From positions 23,413,501 to 23,477,500 of the forward strand of contig NC_079881.1 of the NCBI RefSeq assembly GCF_029227915.1: a stretch of DNA of 64,000 nt, given 5' to 3'. Made by a program: the position numbers and the translations under genes. Below the pieces are notes generated by a model, which saw only the letters and a list, made by a program, of their open reading frames with translations, ran no database searches and was not told the DNA's origin. This document shows, in pieces, positions 62,459-64,000 of the stretch (position 1 is its first letter; each line of letters opens with the position of its first letter). This DNA is from Hydractinia symbiolongicarpus (lineage: Eukaryota; Cnidaria; Hydrozoa; Anthoathecata; Hydractiniidae).

Positions 62459-64000
62459 TTACTAAGTTGTATTGCTTTTAACAGTGAAACGATTAACTGT
62501 GGGAATAATTAGAACTGATTCTGGACTGTGATCTTATAAATGTGATAAATTAGTCAATTGTTGTCCAAAGAATAACAATCTTCTTAATTTGACATGATTG
62601 CTGGAATTAAGCGAATACATTAGGCTCTGTGGTAGCGCTTTATTTAAAAATTTAGATAAATAAGTCATTTTTTGCTGTGGGACCAATCCTGGCCGTTAGC
62701 ACGCGCTGAATAAATAGGAACAGTTCCAAAGACTACATTTCATTGACTTTCTGGCGGTATAAGTCCGTTTGAGTTACAACGGTTCTGTCACATATTCGTA
62801 CCAATATGTACTTAGCGATAGTATTCGGATATTACTAGGTTGCATCGCTTTTAACAGTGAAACGATTGACTGTGGGACTTAATTGAACTGATTTTGGACT
62901 GTGACCTTATAAATGTGAAAGAAAGACAATTGGACTTTAAGAAATAACATTCTTCCTAATTTGACATGATTGCTGGAACTCAGCGATTACACTGGTCACT
63001 GTGGTAGCGCTTTATTACAAAATTAAGATAAACAAGTCATTCTTTACTGTGGGACCAATCCTAGCCGTTAGCTCGCACTGAAGAAATAGAGACACTTTCA
63101 AATACTACATTTCACTGACTTTCTAACGGTGTCAGTCCGTTTGAGTTACAACAGTTGCGTCACATATTCGTACCAACATGTATTTAGCGATTGTATTCGG
63201 ATATTGCTAGGTTGCAACCCTTTTAACAGTGAAACGATTGACTGTGGGAGTTATTTGAACTGATTTTGGAATTTGACCTTATAAATGTATTAAATGAGCT
63301 AGTTTGACTACAAGAAATAACATTCTTCTTAATTTGACATGATTGCTGGAACTCAGCGATTACAGTGGGCGCTGTGGTAGCGTTTTATTGAAAAATTAAG
63401 ACAATTAAGTCATTTTTTACTGTGGGACCAATCCTAGCCGTTAGCTCGCGCTGAAGAAATAGAGACAGTTTCAAATACCACATTTCACTGACTTTCTAAC
63501 GGTGTCAGTCCGTTTGATTTACAACGGTTGCGTCACATATTCGTACCAACATGTATTTGGTGATTTTCTTCCAATATTACTAAGTTGTATTGCTTTTAAC
63601 AGTGAAACGATTAACTGTGGGAATAAATAGAACTGATTCTGGACTGTGATCTTATAAATGTGATAAATGAGTCATTTGTTGTCCAAAGAATAACATTCTT
63701 CTTAATTTGACATGATTGCTGGAATTCAGCGAATACATTAAGCTCTGTGGTAGCGCTTTATTTAAAAATTTAGATGAATAAATCTTTTTTTGCTGTTGGA
63801 CCAATCCTGGCCGTTAGCACACGCTGAATAAATAGGAACAGTTTCAAAGACTACATTTCATTGACTTTCTAGCGGTATAAATCTGTTTGAGTTACAACGC
63901 TTGTGTTACATATTCATACCAACATGTATTTAGCGATAGTATTCGGATATTACTAGGTTGCATCGCTTTTAACAGTGAAACGCTTGACTGTGGGACTTAT
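62459..64000 (+). repeat. Block repeated at 3,727 bp, copy 2; array runs off the window
   Basis: This is the partner of 58,732–60,273. The last unit begins at 63,950 and is cut by the window end after 51 bases. Nothing suggests that the array is ending here. Confidence 0.8.

Larger units (their letters stand above)
1..64000 (+). repeat. Satellite DNA array, ~372/373-bp monomer, whole window
   Basis: A unit recognised by TTACTAGGTTGCATCGC, or a close variant, recurs from position 11 (11, 384, 757, 1129, 1501, 1874 and so on to 63,950), always in the same orientation. There are 171 complete units; nearly all spacings are exactly 372 or 373 bp. Exceptions are 438 (two units), 475, 366, 374 and 371 bp. 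No unrelated insertion breaks the array and no gene is visible in it. Long, homogeneous, AT-rich head-to-tail arrays of this kind are typical of centromeric or pericentromeric heterochromatin in eukaryotes; that location is inferred, not shown. I do not recognise the family or the species. Confidence 0.98.
54261..64000 (+). repeat. Region B3: trimeric higher-order repeat, ~1,118 bp
   Basis: Trimers start at 54,261, 55,379, 56,497, 57,614, 58,732, 59,850, 61,341, 62,459 and 63,577. Spacing is 1,117–1,118 bp except one of 1,491 bp. The first monomer is ACTAAGTTGTATTGC with GGAATAAATAGAACTGA. The second is CCGCTACTACTAGGTTCC or TATTCGGATATTACTAGG with GTGAAAG. The third has TTGCTAGG (or GTGCTAGG) and often GGTACTTATTCGAAATGA. 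Blocks also repeat at 13 monomers (56,497 with 61,341) and 10 monomers (58,732 with 62,459). The array runs off the right edge. Confidence 0.92.

Noticed and set aside
1-64000. CRISPR array
   Set aside because: The repeats are ~372 bp with no short repeat and unique spacer alternation, and there are no cas genes.

Overview
The window is one uninterrupted block of tandem satellite DNA. A unit of about 372–373 bp repeats head to tail on the same strand from the first base to the last: 171 complete units plus a fragment at each end. I find no protein-coding gene, rRNA, tRNA, CRISPR array, transposon or microsatellite break. G+C is roughly 35–40% by eye. This is what centromeric or pericentromeric heterochromatin, or another large satellite block, of a eukaryotic chromosome looks like. 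I do not recognise the monomer family, so I do not name an organism.

Layout. (A) 1–~39,990 holds one monomer clade (ACTAGGTTGCATCGC starts, GGACTTAATTGAACTGA early in the unit). It is built from at least a dozen monomer subtypes in shifting order. Blocks of 3, 5, 6, 13 and 15 monomers are duplicated at offsets of about 1.1, 1.86, 2.2, 4.8 and 5.6 kb, and larger blocks recur about 20 kb apart. (Junction) ~39,995–41,858 is where a second clade begins (ACTAAGTTGTATTGC starts, GGAATAAATAGAACTGA or GGAATTAATAGAACTGA). (B1) 41,859–49,313 is a regular dimeric higher-order repeat: ten copies of a ~745 bp dimer. (B2) 49,314–54,260 is mixed, and contains at ~51.0–53.4 kb a second copy of the A/B junction segment, 11.93 kb from the first. 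(B3) 54,261–64,000 is a trimeric higher-order repeat of 1,117–1,118 bp with one extra monomer near 60.6–61.3 kb.

Inside the monomer, two halves of about 168 and 204 bp carry the same short words in the same order, so the 372-bp unit looks like an old dimer. The longer half carries about 36 bp of extra sequence lying in the most conserved stretch of the unit, which includes a small CAAC-N-GTTG palindrome. Two potential hairpins lie mid-monomer.

Most units are exactly 372 or 373 bp. The clear exceptions are two 438-bp units (65-bp internal duplication), one 475-bp unit (103-bp internal duplication) and one 366-bp unit (7-bp deletion). Duplicate blocks that are nearly free of differences, chimeric monomers at their edges and patchwork similarity between copies all point to continuing unequal crossover and gene conversion. 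Short minus-strand open frames of 67–86 codons recur in a subset of monomers; I read them as chance frames copied with the satellite. All coordinates of monomers and blocks were found by reading and may be off by a few bases; block edges are approximate where stated.
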